Made by a program: the position numbers and the translations under genes. Shown here in pieces: positions 26,680 to 34,721 of a stretch of 64,000 nucleotides of DNA. Numbering within the stretch: the stretch's first letter is position 1; every line of letters begins with the position of its first letter. This stretch comes from Mesorhizobium sp. YM1C-6-2. GTDB lineage: Bacteria; Pseudomonadota; Alphaproteobacteria; Rhizobiales; Rhizobiaceae. The notes under the pieces are model-generated. The model saw nothing but the letters and a program-made list of their open reading frames with translations, was not told the DNA's origin and did no database searches. The stretch is taken from positions 33,507-97,506 of the forward strand of contig NZ_RCIZ01000013.1 of assembly GCF_003666685.1 (NCBI RefSeq), written 5' to 3'.

Positions 26680-27810
26680 GTGACCCAGAAATTGCGGATC
26701 GTCCATTGTTTCAGGTCGCCTGTCGGAGGCATCTTCCGGCATGTGCGCGACCTGACCGAGGCCCAGGCCGCCGCCGGCCATCAGGTCGGCATCGTCTGCG
26801 ACTCGACCACTGGCGGCGATTTCGAGGAGCGCCTGTTCGAGGAGTTGAAGCCGAGCCTCGCGCTCGGCGTCTCGCGTACCCCGATGCAGCGCCACATCGG
26901 CCCCGGCGATATCGCCTCGGCCTGGCGCGCCTACGGGATCATCAAGGAATTGCAGCCGGACATACTGCACGGACATGGCGCCAAGGGTGGCGTCTATTCG
27001 CGCATGTTCGGCTCACTGTTGCGGGTTTTCAGGTTTCGCGTAGCCCGCCTCTACACAGCGCACGGCGGAAGCCTGCATTACGACGAGAGGACAGCGACGG
27101 GAAAGCTGTTCTTCGGGCTCGAGCGGCTGATGGCGCGCTTCACCGACTACATCCTCTTCGTCTCGGAATATGAGCGAGACGCCTTCCACCGCAAGGTCGG
27201 CGAGCCCGACCGTCCCAGCGCGTTGGTCTACAACGGCCTGCGCAGGGCCGAATTCGAGGAAGTTCCGGCGGCATCAGATGCCGCCGATTTCCTTTATATG
27301 GGCATGATGCGCGATCTGAAGGGACCGGATCTCTTCATCGACGCACTGGCGCAGGTGGAGATGCGGCTCGGCCGCAAGGTCACTGCCGTCATGATCGGCG
27401 ACGGCGAGCACCTCCCCCGCTACAAAGCCCAGGTCAGGCGGCTGGGACTGGAAGACCGCGTCCGCTTCCTGAAGCCGATGCCGGCGCGGCAGGGCTTCGC
27501 GCTGGCCGCCATCGTCGTCGTGCCCTCCCGCGCCGAGGCGATGCCCTACATCGTGCTCGAGGCGCTGGCGGCAGGCAAACCCATGATTGCGACGGCTGTC
27601 GGCGGCATACCGGAGATCTTCGGCGCCGGATCGGCAGCCGTCGTGCGGCCGGACGCCGGCGAGCTTGCCGCCATCATGGCCGATGCACTTGCCGACCTTG
27701 CGGCCTTCTCCGCAAAGATGCCGGATGCCACCGAGCTCAAGGCACGTTTCGGCGTCGACGTGATGGCCGCTGAGATCGAGAAGGCCTATTTTGAGGCGCT
27801 CGGACGCTGA
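26680..27810 (+). CDS. Glycosyltransferase family 4 protein
   Basis: 376 residues from GTG 26680. GT-B fold: N-terminal IVHCFRSPVGGIFRHVRDLTEAQAAAGH (GT4 start with GG loop), hinge near VYNGLR, donor-binding domain with DGEHLPRYK, and the conserved VVPSRAEAMPYIVLEALAAGKPMIATAVGGIPE (E-x7-E motif). It transfers a sugar from a nucleotide donor to the lipid-linked repeat unit at the cytoplasmic membrane face. It lies between the exporter and the initiating transferase in the exopolysaccharide block. Donor and linkage cannot be read from sequence. Confidence 0.92.
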   Translation: MTQKLRIVHCFRSPVGGIFRHVRDLTEAQAAAGHQVGIVCDSTTGGDFEERLFEELKPSLALGVSRTPMQRHIGPGDIASAWRAYGIIKELQPDILHGHGAKGGVYSRMFGSLLRVFRFRVARLYTAHGGSLHYDERTATGKLFFGLERLMARFTDYILFVSEYERDAFHRKVGEPDRPSALVYNGLRRAEFEEVPAASDAADFLYMGMMRDLKGPDLFIDALAQVEMRLGRKVTAVMIGDGEHLPRYKAQVRRLGLEDRVRFLKPMPARQGFALAAIVVVPSRAEAMPYIVLEALAAGKPMIATAVGGIPEIFGAGSAAVVRPDAGELAAIMADALADLAAFSAKMPDATELKARFGVDVMAAEIEKAYFEALGR

Positions 27811-27906
27811 TCCGCGTACAGACGTCTCGAATGTAAGGACTGCATTCAAGGCTTTCTTAGCTATCTTCTGCTACCCGGAGCCCGTACATACGGGTCGGCG
27901 GAAGTG

Positions 27907-29451
27907 ATGAACAGAATGGATCCGGCGAACCGCTTCTCTCCGGAAGCGGTTCGAAAGCATGACGGCGGCGACAAGAGCCAGGCGGAGGATCAGGCCGGGC
28001 GGCTCAACGACACCGCCAGACAGGTGGCCGCGCAGTACCGGCGCGACACCATGTCCCCGATCATGGTCAGCGGCGTGCTGCGCTTCGTCGAGCTTGCGCT
28101 GCTCCTCATCTCCGGCGGGACCCTCTTCGTCTATTACGTCGGGCTGGGGACCGATCTCGACTGGCATTATCCAATCGCCATCGGCCTGGTGTCCGTGCTG
28201 ACGATCACCCTTCTCGACATCACAGACTGCTATCAGCTTCCGGCTCTGATGCGGCCAGTGTCCAACATCACGCGCATCGCGATGGTATGGGCGGGAACGC
28301 TGGCGCTCTTTGCGGTCGCCGGTTTCTTCCTCAAGCTCGCCGACGATTTTTCGCGGGTCTGGTTCGGCGGCTGGTTCGTCGCGGGTCTGGTGCTGCTGAT
28401 CGGGCCGAGGCTCCTGCTCGCGCATATGATCAAGCGCTGGGCGCGCAACGGCACGATCGAGCGGCGCGCCGTCATCGTCGGCGGCGGCAAGGCGGCGGAA
28501 GCCCTGATCCGCTCGATCGAGCAGCAGCCCTACAACGACATCCGCATCTGCGGCATCTTCGACGACCGCGACGATAGCCGCTCGCCGCCACTGGTCGCCG
28601 GCTACCCGAAGCTCGGCACGATCTCCGAGCTGATCGAATTCGCACGTATTGCGCGCATCGACATGTTGATCGTATCGCTGCCGCTGACGGCTGAGACGCG
28701 CGTGCTCTCCCTGCTGAAGAAGCTCTGGGTTCTGCCGGTCGACATCCGGCTCTCGGCGCACTCCACCCAGTTGCAGTTCCGACCGCGCTCCTATTCCTAC
28801 ATCGGCTCGGTGCCGATGCTCGACATCTTCGACAAGCCCATCAACGACTGGGACTCCGTCGCCAAGCGCATCTTCGATGTGGTGTTCAGCCTGATCGGCA
28901 TCGTCCTGCTCTCTCCGGTGATGATCGCCACCGCGATCGCCATAAAGCTCGACAGCAAGGGTCCGGTGCTCTTCAAGCAGAAGCGGCACGGCTTCAACAA
29001 CGAGGTCATCGAGGTCTACAAGTTCCGCTCGATGTACACCGACCAGGCCGACCCCACCGCCATCCGCCCGGTCACCAAGGGCGACCCGCGCGTGACCCGC
29101 GTCGGCCGCTTCATCCGCAAGACCTCGATCGACGAGTTGCCGCAGTTCTTCAACGCGCTGTTCGGCTCCCTTTCCCTGGTCGGCCCGCGCCCGCATGCGG
29201 TCGCCGCGCAGTCGCACAACCTCCTCTACAACGAGGTGGTCGACGGCTATTTCGCCCGCCACCGCGTCAAGCCCGGCGTCACCGGCTGGGCGCAGATCAA
29301 CGGCTGGCGCGGCGAGATGGACACCGATGAGAAGATCAAGATGCGCACCGAGTACGACCTCCACTACATCGAGAACTGGTCGCTCTGGTTCGATCTCCAG
29401 ATACTGTTCCTGACGCCGATCCGCCTGCTCAATACGGAAAACGCCTATTGA
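27907..29451 (+). CDS. Undecaprenyl-phosphate glucose phosphotransferase (WcaJ-like)
   Basis: 514 residues from ATG 27907 with GGCGGAAG upstream (GTG 27904 is too close to it). Four N-terminal membrane helices (about 50-170), a Rossmann-like CoA_binding_3 domain (RRAVIVGGGKAAEALIRSI, about 190-310), one helix (about 320-350), then the catalytic bacterial sugar transferase domain: KRIFDVVFSLIGIVLLSPVM, LFKQKRHGFNN, YKFRSM, TRVGRFIRKTSIDELPQFFNAL and SLVGPRPHAV. It places glucose-1-phosphate (or galactose) on undecaprenyl phosphate, starting repeat-unit assembly. Its stop overlaps the next gene's TTG start (TTGA). Confidence 0.93.
   Translation: MNRMDPANRFSPEAVRKHDGGDKSQAEDQAGRLNDTARQVAAQYRRDTMSPIMVSGVLRFVELALLLISGGTLFVYYVGLGTDLDWHYPIAIGLVSVLTITLLDITDCYQLPALMRPVSNITRIAMVWAGTLALFAVAGFFLKLADDFSRVWFGGWFVAGLVLLIGPRLLLAHMIKRWARNGTIERRAVIVGGGKAAEALIRSIEQQPYNDIRICGIFDDRDDSRSPPLVAGYPKLGTISELIEFARIARIDMLIVSLPLTAETRVLSLLKKLWVLPVDIRLSAHSTQLQFRPRSYSYIGSVPMLDIFDKPINDWDSVAKRIFDVVFSLIGIVLLSPVMIATAIAIKLDSKGPVLFKQKRHGFNNEVIEVYKFRSMYTDQADPTAIRPVTKGDPRVTRVGRFIRKTSIDELPQFFNALFGSLSLVGPRPHAVAAQSHNLLYNEVVDGYFARHRVKPGVTGWAQINGWRGEMDTDEKIKMRTEYDLHYIENWSLWFDLQILFLTPIRLLNTENAY
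27926..27953 (+). repeat. 11-bp inverted repeat just inside the WcaJ-like gene
   Basis: CGAACCGCTTC (27926-27936) pairs with GAAGCGGTTCG (27943-27953) around six bases, starting 20 bases into the coding sequence. Read as protein it is ANRFSPEAVRK. A hairpin here in the mRNA would sit close to the ribosome-binding site. Confidence 0.55.
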
Positions 29452-30704
29452 GCGCGATCACGCACGAGCTACCGGCGGCCGCGGTCAACGCCAAACTCGT
29501 CCAGTTGATCTCGTCGGCCGCCGTCGTGCTCGGCGTCTTCCTTTCGGGCTTCGTCATTCGCGAGCCGGCGCCATACGAAATCTACATGGCCGCGCTCATC
29601 GCCGTCTGGGCGCTGTTCGGCCTGCGCATCTCGCGGCCGGTCACGCCGCTGCTGGTGCTTCTTGTCCTCTTCAACATCGGCGGCATGATCTCGATGACGC
29701 AGATGTCCAAGCTGATGGACACGCCGCTATATCTCGCCGTGTCCTTGTTCCTCGCCTTCACCGCGGTGTTCTTCGCTGCTGTGACGGAAGCGCAGCCTTC
29801 GCTTTACCGGCTCATCTTCCGGGCCTGGGTCGCCGCCGCCGTCATCACCTCCACGCTAGGCATCATCGGCTATTTCGGCCTCATGCCGGGCGCGCAGATG
29901 TTCACCAAGTTCGAACGCGCGGCCGGCGCATTCCAGGACCCGAACGTGTTCGGCCCTTTCCTGGCGCTGCCGGGCATCTACCTGCTCTACCTGGTGCTGA
30001 CAGGCAATCCCTTGAAGATGATGCTCTACGCCATTCCACTGCTGATCGTCGTTGCCGGCATCTTCCTGTCCTTCTCGCGCGGCGCCTGGGGTTTGTTTGG
30101 CGCGGCCGCGATCATGCTGATCGCCGCGCTCTTTCTGCAGAGCAACAGCGGCAGGTTTCGCCTGCGCATCGTCATCATGAGCCTTGTCGCGGTGGCGCTG
30201 CTCATCGTGGCCTTCGTGGTCGTGCTGCAGATACCGGGCGTCGCCGACATGTTCACCCAGCGCGCCCAGCTCGCGCAGGACTATGACTCGGCGCGCCTCG
30301 GCCGCTTCGCGCGCTACACGATCGGCCTGCAGATGGCGATGGAACATCCGCTCGGCATCGGGCCGCTGGTCTTCGGCCAGCTGCTCGGCGAGGACACGCA
30401 CAACATCTGGCTGAAGTCGCTGCTCGACTACGGCTGGCTGGGTTTCGCCTGCTGGGTAATCATGATCGGCTGGACGATTGCGGCCGGCTTCCGCATTCTC
30501 TTTCGCAACCGGCCGTGGCAACCCTTCCTGCTCTGCGCCTATGTCGTCTTCCTCGGCCATGTGGCGCTCGGCACCGTCATCGACACCGACCACTGGCGGC
30601 ATTTCTATCTGCTGATCGGCCTGATCTGGGGCGCCATCGCGCTCGAATACCGCCACCAGCGCGGCCTGACTGTCTCGTCGACGGGTCGTATCGCGCCGGC
30701 CTGA
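29448..30704 (+). CDS. O-antigen ligase/Wzy-type polysaccharide polymerase
   Basis: 418 residues from TTG 29448, which overlaps the upstream stop as TTGA, a sign of coupling. About ten to eleven membrane helices. The Wzy_C region is visible: GAFQDPNVFGPFLALPGIYLL, IFLSFSRGAWGLFG and, in the long periplasmic loop, ARYTIGLQMAMEHPLGIGP followed by THNIWLKSLLDYGWLGF (the H-x-x-x-L motif of the O-antigen ligase family). It would polymerise or ligate lipid-linked repeat units in the periplasm. Final gene of the co-oriented exopolysaccharide block. No flippase (Wzx) gene is seen in the window. Confidence 0.88.
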   Translation: MSAITHELPAAAVNAKLVQLISSAAVVLGVFLSGFVIREPAPYEIYMAALIAVWALFGLRISRPVTPLLVLLVLFNIGGMISMTQMSKLMDTPLYLAVSLFLAFTAVFFAAVTEAQPSLYRLIFRAWVAAAVITSTLGIIGYFGLMPGAQMFTKFERAAGAFQDPNVFGPFLALPGIYLLYLVLTGNPLKMMLYAIPLLIVVAGIFLSFSRGAWGLFGAAAIMLIAALFLQSNSGRFRLRIVIMSLVAVALLIVAFVVVLQIPGVADMFTQRAQLAQDYDSARLGRFARYTIGLQMAMEHPLGIGPLVFGQLLGEDTHNIWLKSLLDYGWLGFACWVIMIGWTIAAGFRILFRNRPWQPFLLCAYVVFLGHVALGTVIDTDHWRHFYLLIGLIWGAIALEYRHQRGLTVSSTGRIAPA

Positions 30705-30753
30705 CCTTCCGGTCCGGTGCGTTTCACGAAGAAATCACAGAGCTGCAATCAGA

Positions 30754-30771
30754 CTGTCATCTGACATCCGT
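30754..30771 (+). promoter_or_regulatory. Candidate Pho-box half-site/palindromic operator before the phosphonate-type transporter
   Basis: CTGTCAT (30754-30760) matches the rhizobial Pho-box half-site; the second half expected 11 bases on (CATCCGT) is poor. The same stretch also forms a perfect inverted repeat TGTCA-TC-TGACA (30755-30766). Either a weak PhoB site or another repressor's operator. Confidence 0.35.
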
Positions 30772-30811
30772 ACTGATCGTCCCGAAACAACTGCGATGAC
30801 AGGGGATGATC

Positions 30812-31684
30812 ATGCGGATCCATGCCATTCTGGCGGCGGCGTTTGCCTTCGCCGCGCCCATCTCTGCACAGGCCGACAATTTCAAGCTGGCGATCACGGA
30901 CGTCGAGGGCCTGGAGCGCCTGCAGACCGAATGGGGTCCGTTCAAGGCGGCGCTGCAGCAGGCTTCCGGCCACACCTTCGAGTTCTTTCCCGTGAACAAC
31001 CGCACCGCCGCGGCCGAAGCGCTGCGCGCCAAGCGCGTCGACTTCGTCATTACCGGTCCGGCGGAATACGTCGTCATCCAGAAGATGGCCGATGCGAAAT
31101 CGCTCATCGGCCTCAGCCGCCCGGACTATTTCTGCGCCATCGTGGTGAAGGCCGATTCCCCGTTCGTGAAGCCGGCCGATCTCAAGGGCGAGAAGGTTGC
31201 GCTCGACGATGTCGGCTCGACCTCCGGCCATCTCTGCCCCTCGCAGCTTTTCGCCGACTACGGCCTCGACCCCAAGTCGGAAATCGGCGTCACCCACACC
31301 ACGCGGGCGGTGGCTCACGAAGCGCTGAAGCGCGGCGACGTGGCCGCAATCGGCGTCAACTACACCAGCTGGACGAACGGCGTGCGCGACAAGGACACGT
31401 CGACCCCGCCCGGCGCCTTCCGCGTCATCGCCCGCTCCGGCGACCTGCCAAGCGACCTCTTGGTCGTCGGCGCGCATGTCGATCCGGCTGTGAGCGCATC
31501 GATCCAGGCCAAGATGGTCGAGAACAAGGCTTCCGTCATCGACGGCATCATTTCGGCGGGCGGTGAAAACGCAAAATACCAGGGCATGGACCTCGTCGCG
31601 ATCGACGATGCCGCCTATGCGCCGGTCCGCTCGATGTACGCCACGATTGGATATCCGCAATATTCGGAATTCATCGGCGAATGA
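30812..31684 (+). CDS. Phosphonate/phosphite-type (PhnD-like) ABC transporter substrate-binding protein
   Basis: 290 residues from ATG 30812, which has AGGGG six bases ahead (ATG 30806 is the alternative). Signal peptide MRIHAILAAAFAFAAPISAQA. PhnD-type features: VNNRTAAAEALRAKRVDFVITGPAEYVV (the oxyanion-binding region), GEKVALDDVGSTSGHLCPSQLFADYGLDP and HEALKRGDVAAIGVNYTSW. The 'GSTSGHLxP' loop corresponds to the oxyanion-binding serines of PhnD/PtxB. Some relatives are annotated as putative selenate-binding. The ligand could be a phosphonate, phosphite or another oxyanion. First gene of a four-gene operon. Confidence 0.85.
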   Translation: MRIHAILAAAFAFAAPISAQADNFKLAITDVEGLERLQTEWGPFKAALQQASGHTFEFFPVNNRTAAAEALRAKRVDFVITGPAEYVVIQKMADAKSLIGLSRPDYFCAIVVKADSPFVKPADLKGEKVALDDVGSTSGHLCPSQLFADYGLDPKSEIGVTHTTRAVAHEALKRGDVAAIGVNYTSWTNGVRDKDTSTPPGAFRVIARSGDLPSDLLVVGAHVDPAVSASIQAKMVENKASVIDGIISAGGENAKYQGMDLVAIDDAAYAPVRSMYATIGYPQYSEFIGE

Positions 31685-32472
31685 CCGTCGCCGCGGTCCG
31701 CCTCGCCGAATTCGAGCCGGTAGCGCCCCGGACCGTCGACCTCGCGGTCGACGGTCTCGCGGCTTGCTACGCGAAGCGCGATCCGGTGTTTTCCGGCGTC
31801 AGCTTCACGGTGGGTCGTGGCGAGGCGGTCGCACTGGTCGGCGCGAACGGCGCCGGAAAGTCGACCTTGCTGAAGTGCCTGATGGGCTTCGTCTCTCCGG
31901 CAGACGGCAAGGTTTCGATCTTCGGGCGCGATCTTTCGAGCCTCAAATCAGGCGAACTCCGCCAGTTGCGGTCGGGCGTCGGTTTCGTCGCGCAGAAGCA
32001 TAATCTGGTGCCGCGGCTGACCGCTCTCTCCAATGTCGTGCACGGCATGCTGGCGACGAGCTCGGGACCGCGCAACTGGTTGCAGGCGCTAGCGCCGGCC
32101 GAGTCCCGCCGGTGCGCACTGGCCGCACTCGATCGCGTCGGCCTGGCCGACTTCGCACTCCGGCGGGTGGACAGCCTGTCGGGCGGGCAGTCGCAGCGCG
32201 TGGCAATCGCGCGGGCGCTCGTCGCCGAGCCTCGCCTGGTGCTGGCGGATGAGCCCGCCGCAAGCCTCGATCCCACTGCCGGCGAAGAGGTCATGGAGGT
32301 TTTCGCCCGCGTCGTGCGTGACACCGGTGCCACTCTCATCTTCACCACCCACAACCTCGGCCATGCCCTCGCACATGCCGAGCGCATCGTGGGCCTGCGC
32401 GGTGGCAAGCTGGCGCTGGACGCGCATACCCGGGGCATGGTGGCCGCCAGGCTGCGTGGCCTCTATGACTGA
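31681..32472 (+). CDS. Phosphonate-type ABC transporter ATP-binding protein (PhnC-like)
   Basis: 263 residues; ATG 31681 overlaps the binding-protein stop (ATGA). ABC ATPase motifs: Walker A GANGAGKST, Q-loop FVAQKHNLVPRL (PhnC style), signature LSGGQSQRVAIARAL, Walker B LVLADEPAASLD and H-loop FTTHN. It energises uptake through the permease that follows, at the cytoplasmic membrane. Confidence 0.92.
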   Translation: MTVAAVRLAEFEPVAPRTVDLAVDGLAACYAKRDPVFSGVSFTVGRGEAVALVGANGAGKSTLLKCLMGFVSPADGKVSIFGRDLSSLKSGELRQLRSGVGFVAQKHNLVPRLTALSNVVHGMLATSSGPRNWLQALAPAESRRCALAALDRVGLADFALRRVDSLSGGQSQRVAIARALVAEPRLVLADEPAASLDPTAGEEVMEVFARVVRDTGATLIFTTHNLGHALAHAERIVGLRGGKLALDAHTRGMVAARLRGLYD

Positions 32473-33274
32473 CCGCACACGCACGTCGCCAGTCCCCGCC
32501 CGGCTGGAATGGCCTTCGCCCCTGGCGTTCATCGCATATGCGCTCGGCATCGCCGTGCTTGTCTGGTCGCTCGACGGCACCGGCTGGTCGTTATCGGAAC
32601 TGGCTACCGGCCTGCCGGCACTCGCCGATTTCTTCTCGCGCGCCTTTCCGCCGAGCCTGGAGCGGCTGCCGTCGCTGTCCACCGCGTTGGTCGAGACCTT
32701 CCAGATGGCGATCGCCGGAACCACGGTCGGCGCGCTGATATCCGTCCCGCTCGCGATCTTCTCCGCGAGAGGCCAACTCGGCACCCGCTGGATCAACACG
32801 CTGGCGCGAGGAACCGTCGCAGTCTTCCGGACCGTACCGGACCTCGTCTGGGCGCTCATCTTCGTGATCGCCGTCGGCCTCGGCCCTTTCGCCGGCACGC
32901 TGGCGATCGCCGTCGATACCGCCGGCTTCTGCGGTCGCTTCTTCGCCGAAGCGATGGAGGACGTGGACAAGGGCCCGGCCGAGGCGCTGCAGGCGCAGGG
33001 CGTGCGCCGCATCGACACGATCTTCTGCGCCGTCATCCCCGCCGCGAGCCCGGCCTTCATCACCACCACGCTTTTCGCACTCGAAAAGGCCGTGCGCTCG
33101 TCGGTCGTTCTCGGGCTAGTCGGCGCCGGCGGCATCGGGCTTGAGCTCAAGGTCGCTATGGACATGTTCGACTACCCGACCGCCGCGACCATCATCCTTT
33201 TGATATTCGGCCTCGTCGTCATCATCGAGCAGGCTGGAAACTACACGCGCAAGCGCGTGCTGGACGGCCATTGA
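32465..33274 (+). CDS. Phosphonate-type ABC transporter permease (PhnE-like)
   Basis: 269 residues from ATG 32465, overlapping the ATPase stop by 8 bases; upstream in-frame extension is antisense-like and rejected. About six membrane helices; TLARGTVAVFRTVPDLVWALIFV and the EAA-loop-like EAMEDVDKGPAEALQAQGVRRIDTIFCAVIPAASP, then SSVVLGLVGAGGIGLEL, are typical of PhnE. It forms the channel with the PhnC- and PhnD-like partners. Only one permease gene is present. Confidence 0.92.
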   Translation: MTDRTRTSPVPARLEWPSPLAFIAYALGIAVLVWSLDGTGWSLSELATGLPALADFFSRAFPPSLERLPSLSTALVETFQMAIAGTTVGALISVPLAIFSARGQLGTRWINTLARGTVAVFRTVPDLVWALIFVIAVGLGPFAGTLAIAVDTAGFCGRFFAEAMEDVDKGPAEALQAQGVRRIDTIFCAVIPAASPAFITTTLFALEKAVRSSVVLGLVGAGGIGLELKVAMDMFDYPTAATIILLIFGLVVIIEQAGNYTRKRVLDGH

Positions 33275-33299
33275 AACACCCCCGAAGGGATCACCGACC

Positions 33300-33962
33300 A
33301 TGAAGACCGACACCGCGCATCTTGCCTGGAACGACCGCTGGAGCACCCCGCATGGCAGGGCCGAGTGGCTGACGCCCGAGCCAGATGTCGCGGCCTTCGC
33401 CGCACAGCTGGCGACCGGTTCTGCCAAGAGGGTGCTGGACCTCGGCTGCGGCGTCGGGCGGCACGCCCTCGCCTATGCGAGGCTCGGGCTGGAGGTAACC
33501 GCGGTGGACATGGCACAGTCGGGCATTTCGGAACTCCGGCGCTCCGCGGCGGCCGAAAATCTCGAAATCACGACGATGATTGCGGCGATGACGGAATTGC
33601 CATTCGCAGACCACACCTTCGACCACGTCCTGTCGTTCAACGTGATCTACCACGGCGACCCCTTGATCGTCGGCGCGGCTGTCAGGGAGATCGCCAGGGT
33701 GCTGAAACCCGGCGGCACCTATCAGGGCACGATGCTGTCGAAACGCAACGCCAAATACGGCAAGGGCGAGGAGATTGCGCCGAACACCTTTGTAGAAGAC
33801 GCGGTCGAGCCCGAAGATTCGGACAAAATCCATCCGCATTACTATTGCAACGCGGCCGAGCTGGTTGAACTTTTCAGCGACTTCGAACTGCTCAGTCTGA
33901 TCGACCGGGAGCACGTCAAGCCGGGCAGCTGGCACTGGCACATGCTGGCGGAACTGCGCTAG
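33300..33962 (+). CDS. Class I SAM-dependent methyltransferase, end of the transporter operon
   Basis: 220 residues. Motif I is VLDLGCGVGRHALAYA (about 45-60), motif II VTAVDMAQSGI, motif IV FDHVLSFNVIYHGD, motif VI LKPGGTYQGTML. The sequence resembles the TehB/thiopurine-type small-molecule methyltransferases that act on oxyanions, metalloids or small metabolites. It follows the permease by 25 bases with AAGGGATCACC before the start, so it is very likely co-transcribed with the transporter. The substrate is unknown; methylation of the imported compound is a hypothesis from context. Confidence 0.85.
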   Translation: MKTDTAHLAWNDRWSTPHGRAEWLTPEPDVAAFAAQLATGSAKRVLDLGCGVGRHALAYARLGLEVTAVDMAQSGISELRRSAAAENLEITTMIAAMTELPFADHTFDHVLSFNVIYHGDPLIVGAAVREIARVLKPGGTYQGTMLSKRNAKYGKGEEIAPNTFVEDAVEPEDSDKIHPHYYCNAAELVELFSDFELLSLIDREHVKPGSWHWHMLAELR

Positions 33963-34040
33963 ACGCACCGCCCAAAAGGAAATGCACCGGCCAGAGGTGG
34001 CGCGCTGCCAGCGAGCCACCTCGCCATCGCGGTAAACGAC

Positions 34041-34478
34041 CTACCAGACGAACGCGTCGTGCATCCGGCTGAACATGCCCGGCCGTTTCCCGCTCAAGAC
34101 CGCCCGCACATGACGGGCGACCGTCGCGGCGCTCACCGTCTCGCCCAGATGGCAATAGCAGATCACCTCGTGCAATTGCCCGTCCGTCAGCTCGAAGAAC
34201 CGCCGCGCCTCTCCGTAGCTGTCGTCTTTCAGCCCTGCATCGCGCAGAACCTGGTCCTGGAAGGCGATCGAAATCGCGCTGCCGTCCTCGCGCAAAAGCG
34301 CACGGACGCCCTCGGTCTGATATTCGGTCTCGCGCAGAGTCCTGAGGCGTTTCTGGGGATCCTGCTCGAGAAGCTGCGCCCAGCGCTCGAGGCGTTCACT
34401 TCGTGACATTGCCCGGCGCAGGTAGTCCTGATCCACCTTCGCGACGGCCTGCAATTTTTCCAGAGTTTGGTGTTCCAT
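34041..34478 (-). CDS. Conserved hypothetical protein (small, cytoplasmic)
   Basis: 145 residues from ATG 34478, preceded by GGAGGAACCGAC (12 residues shorter than the longest frame). I do not recognise a named domain. It is charged at the start (MEHQTLEKLQAVAKVDQDYLRRAMSRSERLERW) and has a later conserved-looking segment RRFFELTDGQLHEVICYCHLG, with VSAATVARHVRAVL resembling a small helical bundle. Codon usage and the good ribosome-binding site support a real gene. It converges on the methyltransferase gene and is divergent from ligD. Confidence 0.7.
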   Translation of the reverse strand: MEHQTLEKLQAVAKVDQDYLRRAMSRSERLERWAQLLEQDPQKRLRTLRETEYQTEGVRALLREDGSAISIAFQDQVLRDAGLKDDSYGEARRFFELTDGQLHEVICYCHLGETVSAATVARHVRAVLSGKRPGMFSRMHDAFVW

Positions 34479-34674
34479 GTCGGTTCCTCCAATTCGGATG
34501 AAGCCGACCCCCAATTTCTGGCATCAGCGTGACTCCGACAAAGCCAGAAGTCCAATCACGATGTTTCGCATGCACGTCGCTCGCGAACCTCTCATTCGTT
34601 GAGGTTTTGCTGGCGACCGTTGCCAGAACGGCACCGCCGCCGGGCATTTTTTACAGTAAAGGGCACGGCCTCGA

Positions 34675-34711
34675 CCGAAAACCGGTTCCCACTTTCCGGG
34701 ATCATGCTCTA
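34675..34711 (+). repeat. Copy of a common Rhizobiales intergenic repeat, upstream of ligD
   Basis: The stretch GAAAACCGGTTCCCACTTTC and the following GGGATCATGCTC match, from memory, a short sequence scattered between genes in Mesorhizobium, Rhizobium and Brucella relatives. It contains ACCGGT and ends in GATCATGCTC. It overlaps the upstream in-frame ATG (34704) of ligD, which is one reason to start the gene at 34722. Confidence 0.5.
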
Positions 34712-34721
34712 CCGTCGCGAC

